From Pseudomonas_T sp032052615 (lineage in GTDB: Bacteria > Pseudomonadota > Gammaproteobacteria > Pseudomonadales > Pseudomonadaceae): 64,000 nucleotides of DNA. The DNA lies in assembly GCA_032052615.1 (NCBI GenBank), contig DAMBWF010000003.1, positions 495,071-559,070 of the forward strand, given 5' to 3'. Of the stretch, positions 35,408-44,840 are shown piece after piece. How positions within the stretch are numbered: position 1 is the stretch's first letter; each line of letters starts with the position of its first letter. The notes below the pieces were generated by a model that saw nothing but the letters and a program-made list of their open reading frames with translations, was not told the DNA's origin and did no database searches. The position numbers and the translations under genes were made by a program.

Positions 35408-36406
35408 TCACTTCTTGCGATTGACGATCTGCGCGGCCTTGATGATGTCCTCGCCGATGTTCGCCTCGAACCGTTTCCACACCGGTGCCATGGCCTCGCG
35501 CCAGGCCTGGCGCTCCTCGGGGCTGAGGGCCACCACCTGGGTCTTGCCGGTGGCGAGGATACGCTCGCGGTCGGCGCGGTTCTGTTCGGCGGCGGCATTG
35601 TTCACGGCGAAGGTTACCTCGTCGATGATCGCCTCCAACTGGGTGCGGGTGGCATGGGGAATGCCGTACCAGAAGCGCGGGTTGCTCACCAGCATGTAGT
35701 CCAGCGCGCCGTGGTTGGACTCGGTGATGACCGACTGGGCGGTATAGAGCTTCTGGCTGTAGAGGTTCGACCAGGTGTTCTCGCTGGCCTGCACCTTGCC
35801 GCTCTGCAACGCGGCGAGGGTCTCGTCGAAGGGGATCCGCACCGGGGTCGCGCCGACCTGGGCGAACTGGGCCTCGATGACTTCGGACGGCTGGATGCGG
35901 AACGACAGGCCCTCGGCGTCCTTGGGCGAGCGCAGGGCGCGGGGGCCGGAGAACTGGCGCATGCCGTTGTGCCAGTAGGCCAGGCCGACGATGTTGTTGC
36001 TTTCCATGGAGCGCAGCAGCTGGCGGCCCTTGGCCCGCTTCTGGAAGCGGCTGACGGCCTCCAGGTCGTCGAACAGGAACGGCAGGTCGAACACTTCGAG
36101 CTGTTTGGTGTAGCGCTCGAACTTGGCCAGGGAGGGCGCGAGCAACTGCACCTCGTTCTTTTGCAACGCCTCCAGCTCGTTGGCGTCGCCGAACAGGGTG
36201 GAGTTGGGGTAGACCTCCACCTTCACCTGGTCGCCAAGCCGTTGCTCCACCAGTTTCTGGAACAGCCGCGCGCCTTGGCCCTTGGGCGTGTCGTCGGCGA
36301 CGACGTGGGAGAACTTGATGACGATGGGGGTGGTCTCGGCGGCCGAGAGGGAGGCCGAGGCCAGGGCCAGGACGCAGGAAGCAACCGCGATGAATGACTT
36401 GAACAT
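35408..36406 (-). CDS. TRAP transporter solute-binding protein, DctP family (orphan)
   Basis: This 332-aa periplasmic protein has a signal peptide (MFKSFIAVASCVLALASASLSAAE region). It carries DctP family landmarks: IKFSHVVADDTPKGQGA at the N-terminus, FDLPFLFDD, and SFRIQPSEV with the Arg that pairs with the substrate carboxylate. It should bind a C4-dicarboxylate or related acid for a sodium-coupled TRAP system. The membrane partners DctQ and DctM are not found on either side. It may serve a remote transporter. The gene is convergent with opmB and shares a terminator with it. Confidence 0.88.
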   Translation of the reverse strand: MFKSFIAVASCVLALASASLSAAETTPIVIKFSHVVADDTPKGQGARLFQKLVEQRLGDQVKVEVYPNSTLFGDANELEALQKNEVQLLAPSLAKFERYTKQLEVFDLPFLFDDLEAVSRFQKRAKGRQLLRSMESNNIVGLAYWHNGMRQFSGPRALRSPKDAEGLSFRIQPSEVIEAQFAQVGATPVRIPFDETLAALQSGKVQASENTWSNLYSQKLYTAQSVITESNHGALDYMLVSNPRFWYGIPHATRTQLEAIIDEVTFAVNNAAAEQNRADRERILATGKTQVVALSPEERQAWREAMAPVWKRFEANIGEDIIKAAQIVNRKK

Positions 36407-36594
36407 GGACCGTGTCCTTTTCTTCTGAAACGGTGGAATCGCTCCGGGTCCGGGGACGCGAGGCGGCGCGCGCAGCTATCGAATGGGCGAAGCCGGGGCA
36501 TCGGCGGACGCCCCGTCAGCGGGGCGGCGATTATCCGCGATCCGCCGGTCATTCGGAAACCCGCGTGTCCGCGCGCGGCCGGACATCCGGTCCG

Positions 36595-37667
36595 CTACGG
36601 GCGCGCCCGGGCCGGCGTCAGGGCCTGCTCCAGGCGAACCAGTTGCAGGATGGCATAGACCGAGAGGATCGGTGTGACGACGGCGCCGATGCGGCCGATG
36701 CTGTTGCCGATCCCGGTCGCGAGGCCAAGCCCCTGCAGCACGATGAGGATCGCGCTGGCCTGGAGCACCCCGGAGGCCCACGGGCGTCCCGGCTCCGGCG
36801 CGCCGCCCCGATTGACCCAGGCGCCGAACGCGACGCTGGCCAGCAGGATGAAATAGGTGTTCTGCGCCAGCAAGCCCTGGAAGATCAGTTCCTTGCTCAG
36901 GGGAAAGCTCGCCATCAGGCGGGCGAGGAAGGTGGAGGGATTCATCTGGTTCTCGTTGCCGGACACGGGTAGCCACCAGCCGCGCAGGGCCAGGTAGGCG
37001 AGGAAGGCCAGGGCCGAGGCCGCCATCGTCATGACCAGGAAGCGCGGGGGCGAGCCGGTTTTCCGGTGACCCAGGAAATCGAGGGCGGCCAGTAGGAGAA
37101 AGGCCAGCGGAATGGTTTCCCGTTGCAGGATCGACAGACACAGCAGCGGCACCACCGCCCAGTGGCGGGCCACGTAGGCGTGGAAGATGACCGCCACCAG
37201 GGACCAGGCCCAGCCCTCGGCCAGGCCGGTCACCACCGCCTGCTGGCTGTAGAAGGAAGCAGCCCGCCCATCAGCGGGGCGAACAGCAGCCGGCCCTGGG
37301 TGAGGCGGTTCAGGGTCATGCAGACACTCACCGCGCTCGCCAGCAGCGCCAGGTAGTTGGAGAACAGGGCGGCGAAGAAAACCCGCTGGTCGTAGGCCGG
37401 GTCGATGAAGGCGATGCGGCTGGGGTAGTAAAGGCCCGCCTTGTGGATCAGCGAGGTGATCAGCGCGCCCAATTGCCGGTAAACGAAGGGCGCCTGGGCT
37501 TGCCGGCTGTCCAGGGGCGCCAGGTACATCTTGTAGTACTCGGCGAAATCGTCGCCACCGAACCAGGGCAGGTAGTACTTGTAGGAGAAGTACAGGACAC
37601 CGTAGCTGGCCAGCAGCAGGAACAGGCCCTGGTAGAGCAGGGCGGAGCGCTTGAGAGACGGGCGGAC
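36595..37667 (-). pseudogene. Frameshifted polytopic membrane protein gene
   Basis: Two overlapping minus-strand frames together make one hydrophobic membrane protein. The N-terminal part reads from about 37640 (LLYQGLFLLLASYG, FGGDDFAEYYKMYLAP) to LFAPLMGGLL near 37265. Then the coherent sequence continues in another frame from SFYSQQAVVTGLAEGW (near 37255) to the stop at 36595, with about eight more hydrophobic segments. No ATG, GTG or TTG precedes the N-terminal part at a sensible place; the upstream 100 bases are taken by a terminator. Either the gene is decayed or the sequence has an error at about 37250-37265. It resembles unnamed membrane proteins rather than a known transporter. Boundaries are approximate. 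Confidence 0.65.
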
Positions 37668-37734
37668 GTTCCGGAAAGGGCGGAACGATAATGGACCGGA
37701 ATGCGCCGGGCCAGCCCGCCGTCGCCGGGCGGCG

Positions 37735-37772
37735 AAAAAAAAGCCCCGCGGCCAAGGAGCGAAGCCGCGGGG
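37735..37772 (-). terminator. Rho-independent terminator of mexEF-oprN
   Basis: On the minus strand the stem CCCCGCGGC / GCCGCGGGG (arms at 37764-37772 and 37744-37752, 11-nt loop) is followed by eight T residues (A run 37735-37742). It lies about 44 bp downstream of the oprN stop. Confidence 0.9.
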
Positions 37773-37815
37773 ACGGGAAAGGGCCGGCATGGGTACCAGC
37801 CCCAGGGAGGGACGG

Positions 37816-39210
37816 TCAGGCCCGGGGCTGCCAGCCGCCGCCGAGCGCCTTGTAGATGGCGACGATGCCCTGGTAGAGCTGAACCTCGGCCTGGGCCTGG
37901 GCGTCTTCCGCCGCCAGGCGTTCCCGCTCGGCGTCCAGCAGCACCAGGTAATCCACCGTGCCTTCCTGGTAGCGCACCCGGGCCTGTTCGGCGGCGGCGC
38001 GGCTGGCCTCGGACTGACGCGCCAGCGCCAGCAGCCGCTGCTGATGCTGGCCGTAGTCGCTGAAGGCGTTGCCGCTTTCCTCCAGGGCCAGCAGCACGCG
38101 TTGCTCGTAGTCGGCCAGGGCGCCCTCGGCGTCCGCCCGGGCGCCGCGCAGCCGGGCGCGCACGCTGCCCAGGTCGAAGGCCGCCCAGGTCAGGGACGGC
38201 GCCACGCTCCAGGCTCGGGCGGCCGAGGCGCCCAGTTGAGAGCCGCGACCGGCGGTGAAGCCGAGGAAACCACCCAGGTTGACTCGGGGAAACAGGTCCG
38301 CGGTGGCCACGCCCACGTCGGCGGTGGCGGCGGCCAGGCGGCGCTCGGCCGCCCGGATATCCGGACGGCGTTGCAGAAGGTCGCCCGGGTCGCCCACCGG
38401 CAGCGCCTTGGCGATGGCCGGCAAGGCGCGGGGCGACAGGTCCACCGTCAGCGCCTCGGGCCGCTGGCCGAGGAGGGTGGCGATGCGGTTGCGCGCATGG
38501 GTCTGTTCGTTGCGCAGTTGCGGCAGGCTGGCTTCGGTAGCGGCCAGCCGGGCATCGGCCCGCAGCACGTCGAGCTGGCTGCCGACGCCGGCTTCCCGCA
38601 GGCGCTCGGTCAGCTCGCGGGAGTCGTGCTGGTTCGTCAGGTTGTCCAGGGCGATGCGCTCTCGCAGTTGCGCCCCGCGCAGGTCACCGTAGGCCCGGAC
38701 CAGTTCGGCGATCAGACTGACCTGCACCTGATAGAGATCGGCCTCGGCGGCCTCGGTCTGGGCATCGGCGGCTTCCAACCGGCGTTGCAGGCGACCGAAC
38801 AGGTCGATCTCCCAGGCCATGTCCAGCCCCAGGTCGTAGCGTTCCTGGTTGACGCGGCGGTCGCTGAAACCCGGCTGCTGGGCCTTGCCGATCTCCGCCG
38901 CGCTACGGGAGGTGACCGTGGGTAGGCGGTCGTTGGCGTCGTCGTCGCGAATCGCCCGGGCCGCCTTCAGCCGGGCGAAGGCGACGCGCAGTTGCCGGTT
39001 GTCCCGCAGGGCACTCTCCACCAACTGGTCCAGGGTCGGGTCCTCGAACTGGTGCCACCACTGGCTTTCGTAGCGGGTCCGGTCGTAGTCGGCGGCACTC
39101 GCCGCCTCCAGACGCGCGGGCGGGGTGTCCGGCGCGCGGTAGTCGGGGCCGACGGCGCAGCCGGCCAACATCACGGCAAGGGCCAGGGCGGAGAGGCGCG
39201 CGCGGTTCAT
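37816..39210 (-). CDS. oprN: Outer-membrane efflux lipoprotein OprN-like (NodT family)
   Basis: This 464-aa TolC-type channel is the third gene of the mexEF-oprN operon. The lipobox LAGC at residues 15-18 is followed by CAVGPDYRAPDTPP. The helical repeats contain MAWEIDLFGRLQRRLEAADA and the second-half counterpart WAAFDLGSVRARLRGARADA; the C-terminus ends YKALGGGWQPR, as usual for NodT proteins. It overlaps the mexF stop by four bases. The name is given by operon position and length; direct sequence identity to OprN was not measured. Confidence 0.85.
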   Translation of the reverse strand: MNRARLSALALAVMLAGCAVGPDYRAPDTPPARLEAASAADYDRTRYESQWWHQFEDPTLDQLVESALRDNRQLRVAFARLKAARAIRDDDANDRLPTVTSRSAAEIGKAQQPGFSDRRVNQERYDLGLDMAWEIDLFGRLQRRLEAADAQTEAAEADLYQVQVSLIAELVRAYGDLRGAQLRERIALDNLTNQHDSRELTERLREAGVGSQLDVLRADARLAATEASLPQLRNEQTHARNRIATLLGQRPEALTVDLSPRALPAIAKALPVGDPGDLLQRRPDIRAAERRLAAATADVGVATADLFPRVNLGGFLGFTAGRGSQLGASAARAWSVAPSLTWAAFDLGSVRARLRGARADAEGALADYEQRVLLALEESGNAFSDYGQHQQRLLALARQSEASRAAAEQARVRYQEGTVDYLVLLDAERERLAAEDAQAQAEVQLYQGIVAIYKALGGGWQPRA

Positions 39211-42200
39211 GCCGGCACCTCCGTCGAGGCGACCGCTCGCCGCTTCGCCTCGCGCCGCTCGACGAAGGCGCGGATCAGCACGTAGAACACCGGGGTCAGC
39301 AGCAGGCCGAAGAAGGTGACCCCGAGCATCCCGGAGAACACCGCGACGCCCATGGCGTGGCGCATTTCGGCGCCGGCGCCGGTGGACGTCACCAGGGGCA
39401 CCACGCCCATGATGAAGGCGAAGCTGGTCATCAGGATCGGCCGCAACCGCAGGCGGCAGGCCTCCAGCACCGCGGCGACCCGGTCCAGTCCTTCCTGTTG
39501 CTTATCCTTGGCGAACTCGACAATGAGGATCGCGTTCTTGCACGCCAGGCCCACCAGGACGATCAGGCCGATCTGGGTGAAGATGTTGTTGTCACCGCCG
39601 GAGATGATCACCCCGGCGATGGCCGAGAGCAGGGTCATGGGCACGATGAGGATCACCGCCAGGGGCAGGCTCCAGCTCTCGTACTGGGCGGCCAGCACGA
39701 GGAAGGCCAGCAGCACGCAGAGCGGGAAGACAAACAGGGCGGTGTTACCGGCGAGGATCTGCTGGTAGGTCAGCTCGGTCCACTCGTAGCTCATGCCGTT
39801 GGGCAGTTCCTGTTCCAGCAGCCGCGCCATGGCCGCCTCGGCCTGGCCCGAGCTGTAGCCCGGCGCCGGCGCGCCATTGATCTCGGCGGTGATGAAGCCG
39901 TTGTAGTGCATCACCCGGTCCGGGCCGGCGCTGTCGGCGACCTTGACGAAGGTGGACAGCGGCACCATTTCGCCCCGGTTGTTGCGCACCTTGAGCCGAC
40001 CGATCTGCTCGGCATCGAGACGGAAGCGCTGGTCGGCCTGGACGTTCACCTGGTAGGTGCGGCCGAAGCGGTTGAAGTCGTTGGCGTACAGCGAGCCCAG
40101 GTAGATCTGCAGGGTGGAGAAGATATCGTCGATGGCCACCCCATGGGTTTTGGCCTTCTCCCGGTCGATGTCGGCGTCGATCTGCGGCACGTTCACCTGA
40201 AAGCTGGAGAACAGCCCGGCCAGTTCCGGCACCTCGCGGCTCTTGGCGATGATGTTCTGCACTTGGGCATAGAGTTCTTCGTAGCCGAGGTTGCCGCGAT
40301 CCTCCACCTGCACGCGGAAGCCGCCGATGGTGCCCAGGCCCATCACCGGAGGCGGCGGGAAGATGGCGATGAAGGCGTCCTGGATGCCGGCGAATTCCTG
40401 GTTCAGCTCCGCCGCGATGGCCCCGGCGGACAGCGACGGATCGCGGCGCTGCTCGAACGGGTCGAGGGTGACGAAGACGATGCCGCTGTTGGGGCTGTTG
40501 GTGAACCCGTTGATGGACAGGCCGGGGAACGCCACGGTGCTTTCGACGCCCGGGTGCTTCAGCGCGCGGGCCGACATGTCCTTGATCACCGCTTCGCTGC
40601 GGTCCAGGGTGGCGGCGTCCGGCAACTGGGCGAAGGCCACCAGGTACTGCTTGTCCTGGGGCGGCACGAAGCCGGTGGGGGTGCTGGAGAAGCCCAGCCA
40701 GGTCAGGCCCATCAAGCCGGCGTAGACCACCAGGGCGATGGAGCTGCCCCGCAGCACCCGCCGCACGGTACCGACGTAGCCATGGCTGGCGCGCTCGAAG
40801 AAGCGGTTGAAGGGGCGGAACAGCCAGCCGCCGAACAGCCGGTCGAGTACCCGCGAGAAACGGTCCCGGGGCTGGTCGTGGCCCTTGAGCAGGGTGGCGG
40901 CCAAAGCCGGCGACAGGGTCAGGGAGTTGAACGCGGAGATCACCGTGGAGATGGCGATGGTCAAGGCGAACTGTTGGTAGAAGCGCCCGGTCAGCCCGGA
41001 AATGAACGCGGTGGGGATGAACACGGCGCAGAGCACCAGGGCGGTGGCGATGATCGGGCCGGTCACTTCCTTCATGGCCTGGCGGGTGGCGGCGACCGGA
41101 TTAAGACCCAGGCCGATGTTCCGCTCGACGTTCTCCACCACCACGATGGCGTCGTCCACCACGATGCCGATGGCCAGCACCAGGCCGAACAGCGACAGCG
41201 CGTTGAGGGAGAAACCGAGCATGTGCATCACCGCGAAGGTGCCGATCAGCGACACCGGCACGGCGGCCAGGGGAATGATCGAGGCGCGCCAGGTCTGCAG
41301 GAACAGCACCACCACCAGCACCACCAGCAGGATCGCTTCGAACAGGGTGTGCACCACCGCCTCGATGGAGCCGCGGACGAAGACGGTCGGGTCGTAGACG
41401 ATGGAGTAGTCCATGCCCTCGGGGAAGGCGCGCTTGAGCTCGGCCATCTTCGCTCGCACCTGGTCGGAGATCTCGATGGCGTTCGAGCCGGGGCGCTGGA
41501 AGATCGGCATCGCCACCGCCGGGTTGTTGTCCAGCAGCGAGCGCAGGGCGTACTGGCTGGAGCCCAGCTCGATCCGCGCGATGTCCCGCAGGCGGGTGAT
41601 CTCGCCGTTGGCGCCGGCGCGGACCACGATATTCTCGAATTCTTCCTCGGTGACCAGGCGGCCCTGAGTGTTGATGGACAACTGGAAGCTGGTGGCGCCA
41701 GGGGCGGGCGGGGCACCGAGGGCGCCGGCGGCCACCTGGCGGTTCTGCTCGCGGATCGCCGCCACCACGTCGCTGGCGGTGAGGTTGCGCGAGGCGACCT
41801 TGTCGGGGTCGAGCCATACCCGCAGGGAGTAGTCGCCCATGCCGAACAACTGCACGTCGCCGATGCCGTCCAGCCGCGCCAACTCGTCCTTGACGTTGAG
41901 AATGGCGTAGTTGGACAGGTAGAGCATGTCGTAGCGGTTATCCGGCGAGGTCAGGTGCACCACCATGGTGAGGTCGGGCGAAGCCTTGTCGGCGGTCACC
42001 CCGAGGCGCTGCACTTCCTCGGGCAGCTTGGGCAGGGTACGGGTGACCCGGTTCTGCACCTGCACCTGGGCGGTGTCCAGGTCGGTGCCCAGGGCGAAGG
42101 TCACGGTGAGGGTCATCTTGCCGTCGGCGGTGGCCTGGGACGACATGTAGAGCATGTGCTCGACGCCGTTGATGGCCTGCTCCAGCGGCGCGGCGACGGT

Positions 42201-42383
42201 CTCGCCGATCACCTTGGGGTTGGCGCCGGGGAAGGTGGCGCGGACCACCACGGTAGGCGGTACCACCTCCGGGTACTCGCTGATGGGAAGCTGGAACAGC
42301 GAGATCGCGCCGCCGATCAGGATGATCAGCGACAGCACCGCGGCGAAGATCGGCCGGCGGATGAAAAACTGGGAAAAATTCAT
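39207..42383 (-). CDS. mexF: RND efflux transporter MexF-like (HAE1 family)
   Basis: This 1058-aa homotrimeric RND multidrug pump has MNFSQFFIRRPIFAAVLS as the MexF/AcrB-like start, LPISEYPEVVPPTVVV, TM4 with IVVDDAIVVVENVERN (proton-relay Asp pair), and the second repeat LACKNAILIVEFAKD. The NERNIGLGLNP-like region and the GGDNNIFTQIGLIVL segment match MexF-type pumps. In P. aeruginosa MexEF-OprN exports fluoroquinolones, chloramphenicol, trimethoprim and quinolone signal precursors. It lies 68 bp after mexE and overlaps oprN. Confidence 0.9.
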   Translation of the reverse strand: MNFSQFFIRRPIFAAVLSLIILIGGAISLFQLPISEYPEVVPPTVVVRATFPGANPKVIGETVAAPLEQAINGVEHMLYMSSQATADGKMTLTVTFALGTDLDTAQVQVQNRVTRTLPKLPEEVQRLGVTADKASPDLTMVVHLTSPDNRYDMLYLSNYAILNVKDELARLDGIGDVQLFGMGDYSLRVWLDPDKVASRNLTASDVVAAIREQNRQVAAGALGAPPAPGATSFQLSINTQGRLVTEEEFENIVVRAGANGEITRLRDIARIELGSSQYALRSLLDNNPAVAMPIFQRPGSNAIEISDQVRAKMAELKRAFPEGMDYSIVYDPTVFVRGSIEAVVHTLFEAILLVVLVVVLFLQTWRASIIPLAAVPVSLIGTFAVMHMLGFSLNALSLFGLVLAIGIVVDDAIVVVENVERNIGLGLNPVAATRQAMKEVTGPIIATALVLCAVFIPTAFISGLTGRFYQQFALTIAISTVISAFNSLTLSPALAATLLKGHDQPRDRFSRVLDRLFGGWLFRPFNRFFERASHGYVGTVRRVLRGSSIALVVYAGLMGLTWLGFSSTPTGFVPPQDKQYLVAFAQLPDAATLDRSEAVIKDMSARALKHPGVESTVAFPGLSINGFTNSPNSGIVFVTLDPFEQRRDPSLSAGAIAAELNQEFAGIQDAFIAIFPPPPVMGLGTIGGFRVQVEDRGNLGYEELYAQVQNIIAKSREVPELAGLFSSFQVNVPQIDADIDREKAKTHGVAIDDIFSTLQIYLGSLYANDFNRFGRTYQVNVQADQRFRLDAEQIGRLKVRNNRGEMVPLSTFVKVADSAGPDRVMHYNGFITAEINGAPAPGYSSGQAEAAMARLLEQELPNGMSYEWTELTYQQILAGNTALFVFPLCVLLAFLVLAAQYESWSLPLAVILIVPMTLLSAIAGVIISGGDNNIFTQIGLIVLVGLACKNAILIVEFAKDKQQEGLDRVAAVLEACRLRLRPILMTSFAFIMGVVPLVTSTGAGAEMRHAMGVAVFSGMLGVTFFGLLLTPVFYVLIRAFVERREAKRRAVASTEVPA

Positions 42384-42451
42384 GGCGACGTTCCGGGGAA
42401 ACGAAGAAGCGGGCGGCGCGACGGGCGCGCCGGTACGGAAAGAAGCGAGGG

Positions 42452-43678
42452 TCAGCTACCGGGGTTGCCCTCGGCGTTGCGCCGGGCGACGCGCATCTCG
42501 CCGGCCTGCTGACGCTGCTGGCGCAGGGTGGCGAGGGTCTCGGCATCGGCCATCTCGACGCTCCGGGCATCCACCGGCATGCCGGGGCGCGCCCGTTGCA
42601 GGCCGTTGACGACGATCTTCTCGCCCCGCGCCAGGCCGCTGCGGACGATGCGCAGACCTTCCAGCTTGGGCCCCAGCTCGATGGCTCGGTAGACCAGCTT
42701 GCCGTCCTCGCCCAGCACCAGGACGAACTTCTTGCCCAGGTCGGTACCCACCGCCTGGTCCTTGATCAACATCGCGTCGTAGGTCCGGCCTTCCACCAGC
42801 TTGAGACGGGCGTAGAGGCCCGGGGTGAAGCGCCCGTCGCGGTTGTCGAACACCGCGCGGCCGCGGATGGTGCCGGTCTGGGGGTTCACCTGGTTATCGA
42901 GGAAGTCCAGCCGGCCCAGATGCGGCATGCCTTCTTCGTTGCTCAGGCCCAGGTAGACCGGCGCCGCCTCGCGGGCGTCGGCGCCGCCTTGGTGGGCCTG
43001 TTCCGTGTACTTCAGGAAAACGCGCTCGTCGGCATCGAAATAGGCGTATATGCGGTCCGTGGACACCACAGAGGTGAGCCGGCTTTCCCCGGCGTTCACC
43101 AGGTTGCCGGCGGTGACCTCGGCGCGGCTGACCCGCCCGGCGATGGGCGCGGTGACCTGGGTGAAGGAGAGATTGAGCCGTGCCGCGTCCAGTTGCGCCT
43201 GGGTCGCCGCCACGGCGGCGCGGGCCTCGGCGGCGGCGCTGACCCGGGCATCCGCCAACTCGGCGGAAATGGCGTTGCTCTGCCGCAGGCGTTCGCCGCG
43301 CACGGCTTCGCTGTCGGTGCGCTTGAGGTTGGCGCGGGCCTGCTGCAACTGGGCTTCGAGGCGCTTGACCTCCGCCTCGAAGGGGCGTGGGTCGATCTGG
43401 AACAACAGGTCGCCCTTCTTCACCAGGGCGCCCTCGGTGAACGCCACGCGGTCGATGAAGCCGGAGACCCGGGGGCGGATATCCACCGTTTCCGGGGCTT
43501 CCAGGCGACCGGTGAATTCATCCCATTCGTTGATCGGTTGCTCGATCACTTCGGCCACGCTGACCTGGGGCGGGGGTTTCGTCGCGGTGGTCTCGGGTGC
43601 CTTGCCGCATGCCGAGAGAACCAGAACCGCCGCCAGCGTCAGGGGAAAATGCCGGAAAAAATGAAATGACCGTTCCAT
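42452..43678 (-). CDS. mexE: RND efflux membrane fusion lipoprotein MexE
   Basis: This 408-aa periplasmic adaptor of the MexEF-OprN pump has a lipobox (LSAC) followed by GKAPETT. The lipoyl halves are GFIDRVAFTEGALVKKGDLL and TQVTAPIAGRVSRAEVTAGN, with a helical hairpin between them. YFDADERVFLKY and HLGRLDFLDNQVNPQTGTI are, from memory, nearly the same as in P. aeruginosa MexE, making this one of the firmer names in the window. The ribosome binding site GGAG is eight bases upstream. A site resembling a MexT box is 85-103 bp upstream. Confidence 0.93.
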   Translation of the reverse strand: MERSFHFFRHFPLTLAAVLVLSACGKAPETTATKPPPQVSVAEVIEQPINEWDEFTGRLEAPETVDIRPRVSGFIDRVAFTEGALVKKGDLLFQIDPRPFEAEVKRLEAQLQQARANLKRTDSEAVRGERLRQSNAISAELADARVSAAAEARAAVAATQAQLDAARLNLSFTQVTAPIAGRVSRAEVTAGNLVNAGESRLTSVVSTDRIYAYFDADERVFLKYTEQAHQGGADAREAAPVYLGLSNEEGMPHLGRLDFLDNQVNPQTGTIRGRAVFDNRDGRFTPGLYARLKLVEGRTYDAMLIKDQAVGTDLGKKFVLVLGEDGKLVYRAIELGPKLEGLRIVRSGLARGEKIVVNGLQRARPGMPVDARSVEMADAETLATLRQQRQQAGEMRVARRNAEGNPGS

Positions 43679-43762
43679 GCTGTGCTCCGCCAGTCGTGTT
43701 TTAGTGAAGCGGAGTCTGCTGCTCGGGGGCGGCGGGCGGCGAATCGAACGATGCGAAAATGA

Positions 43763-43781
43763 CTATCAGCCACAGTGATAG
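43763..43781 (-). promoter_or_regulatory. Probable MexT-binding (nod-box-like) site upstream of mexE
   Basis: CTATCA-N7-TGATAG is a perfect dyad that contains the LysR-type motif ATC-N9-GAT. It fits the first part of the recalled MexT consensus ATCA-N5-GTCGAT-N4-ACYAT (ATCA and GAT exact, the rest partial). It lies between mexT and mexE, 85-103 bp before the mexE start. Confidence 0.6.
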
Positions 43782-43818
43782 CGAAGCGGTTGCCCCCGTC
43801 ATGAACCGAGGCGGAAGG

Positions 43819-44736
43819 TCAGAGCAGGCTATCGGGGTCGCCGACAAACATTTGGATGCGCGAACGCAGCCAGCGCTCGGCGGGGTCGTTGTCCTGGGCG
43901 CCGCGCCAGGCCATGGACAGTTCGAAAGAGCGGGTCTCGAAAGGCGGGTCCTCGGCCCGTAGACCGCCAGCGGCGGTGAGGGCGGCGGCGGTGTAGTCGG
44001 GTACCACCGCCACCAGGTCCGTTTCCGCCAGCAGGGTGCCCAGCCCGTTGAACTGGGGCACCGCCAGCACTACCTTGCGGGTACGGCCCAGGGCCGCCAG
44101 TTCTTCGTCGATGAAGCCGTTCAAGTCCCCGGCGAAGGACACCAGGGCATGGGGGCGGGCGCAATAGTCGTCCAGGCTCAGGGGGCCGGGTACCGAATCG
44201 GCGCGCAGCAGCTTGGCCTTGCTGCGGCGCAGGGTCTTGCGCTTGGCGTTGGCGGGCAGTTCATCGGTGTAGCTCACTCCGACCGAGATTTCACCCGAGG
44301 CCAGCAGGTTCGGCATCAACAGGTAGTTGGCGCGCCGCACCACCAGCACGACGCCAGGCGCCTCGGCGCGCAGCCGGCGCAACAAGAGCGGCAACAGCGC
44401 GAACTCCACGTCGTCGGACAGGCCGATGCGGAACACCGCCTCGCTGGTCGCGGGGTCGAATTCGGCGGCCCGGCTCACGGCGGTGGAAATGGCATCCAGT
44501 GCCGGCGACAGCAGGGTGAAGATTTCCTGGGCGCGGGCGGTGGGCTCCATGCTGCGCCCGGTGCGGACGAACAGCGGGTCGTCGAACAATGTACGCAGGC
44601 GGGCGAGGGCGGCGCTGATCGCCGGCTGACCGAGGAACAGCTTTTCCGCCGCCCGGGTCACGCTGCGCTCATGCATCAGCGTCTCGAAGACGATCAACAA
44701 ATTCAGGTCGAGGCGACGCAAGTCGTTGCGGTTCAT
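43819..44736 (-). CDS. mexT: LysR-type regulator MexT
   Basis: MexT activates mexEF-oprN and mexS in response to redox or electrophile stress. This 305-aa protein has an N-terminal winged helix-turn-helix (SVTRAAEKLFLGQPAISAAL, about residues 25-44) and a LysR effector domain (GLSDDVEFALLP, ANYLLMPNLLASGEIS, AVPQFNGLGTLLAE). From memory it is near identical to P. aeruginosa MexT over long stretches. The frame is intact, without the 8-bp duplication that inactivates mexT in some PAO1 lines. It is transcribed in the same direction as mexE and divergently from mexS. Confidence 0.93.
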   Translation of the reverse strand: MNRNDLRRLDLNLLIVFETLMHERSVTRAAEKLFLGQPAISAALARLRTLFDDPLFVRTGRSMEPTARAQEIFTLLSPALDAISTAVSRAAEFDPATSEAVFRIGLSDDVEFALLPLLLRRLRAEAPGVVLVVRRANYLLMPNLLASGEISVGVSYTDELPANAKRKTLRRSKAKLLRADSVPGPLSLDDYCARPHALVSFAGDLNGFIDEELAALGRTRKVVLAVPQFNGLGTLLAETDLVAVVPDYTAAALTAAGGLRAEDPPFETRSFELSMAWRGAQDNDPAERWLRSRIQMFVGDPDSLL

Positions 44737-44840
44737 CGGTTCGGCGCTCGTTCAGGGCCAGGCGCAGAGGCTGATGCGCCGGCGACCGCTCGTCAAGCGG
44801 GGATGCGAATCGCCTCGTCGGCGACCGCGACACTGGGGGC

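Noticed and set aside
39357..42512. A plus-strand open frame of about 1050 codons opposite mexF
   Set aside because: The product is His/Gln/Gly/Asp-rich with no domain, typical of the antisense frame of a GC-rich gene; mexF on the other strand has clear family motifs throughout.
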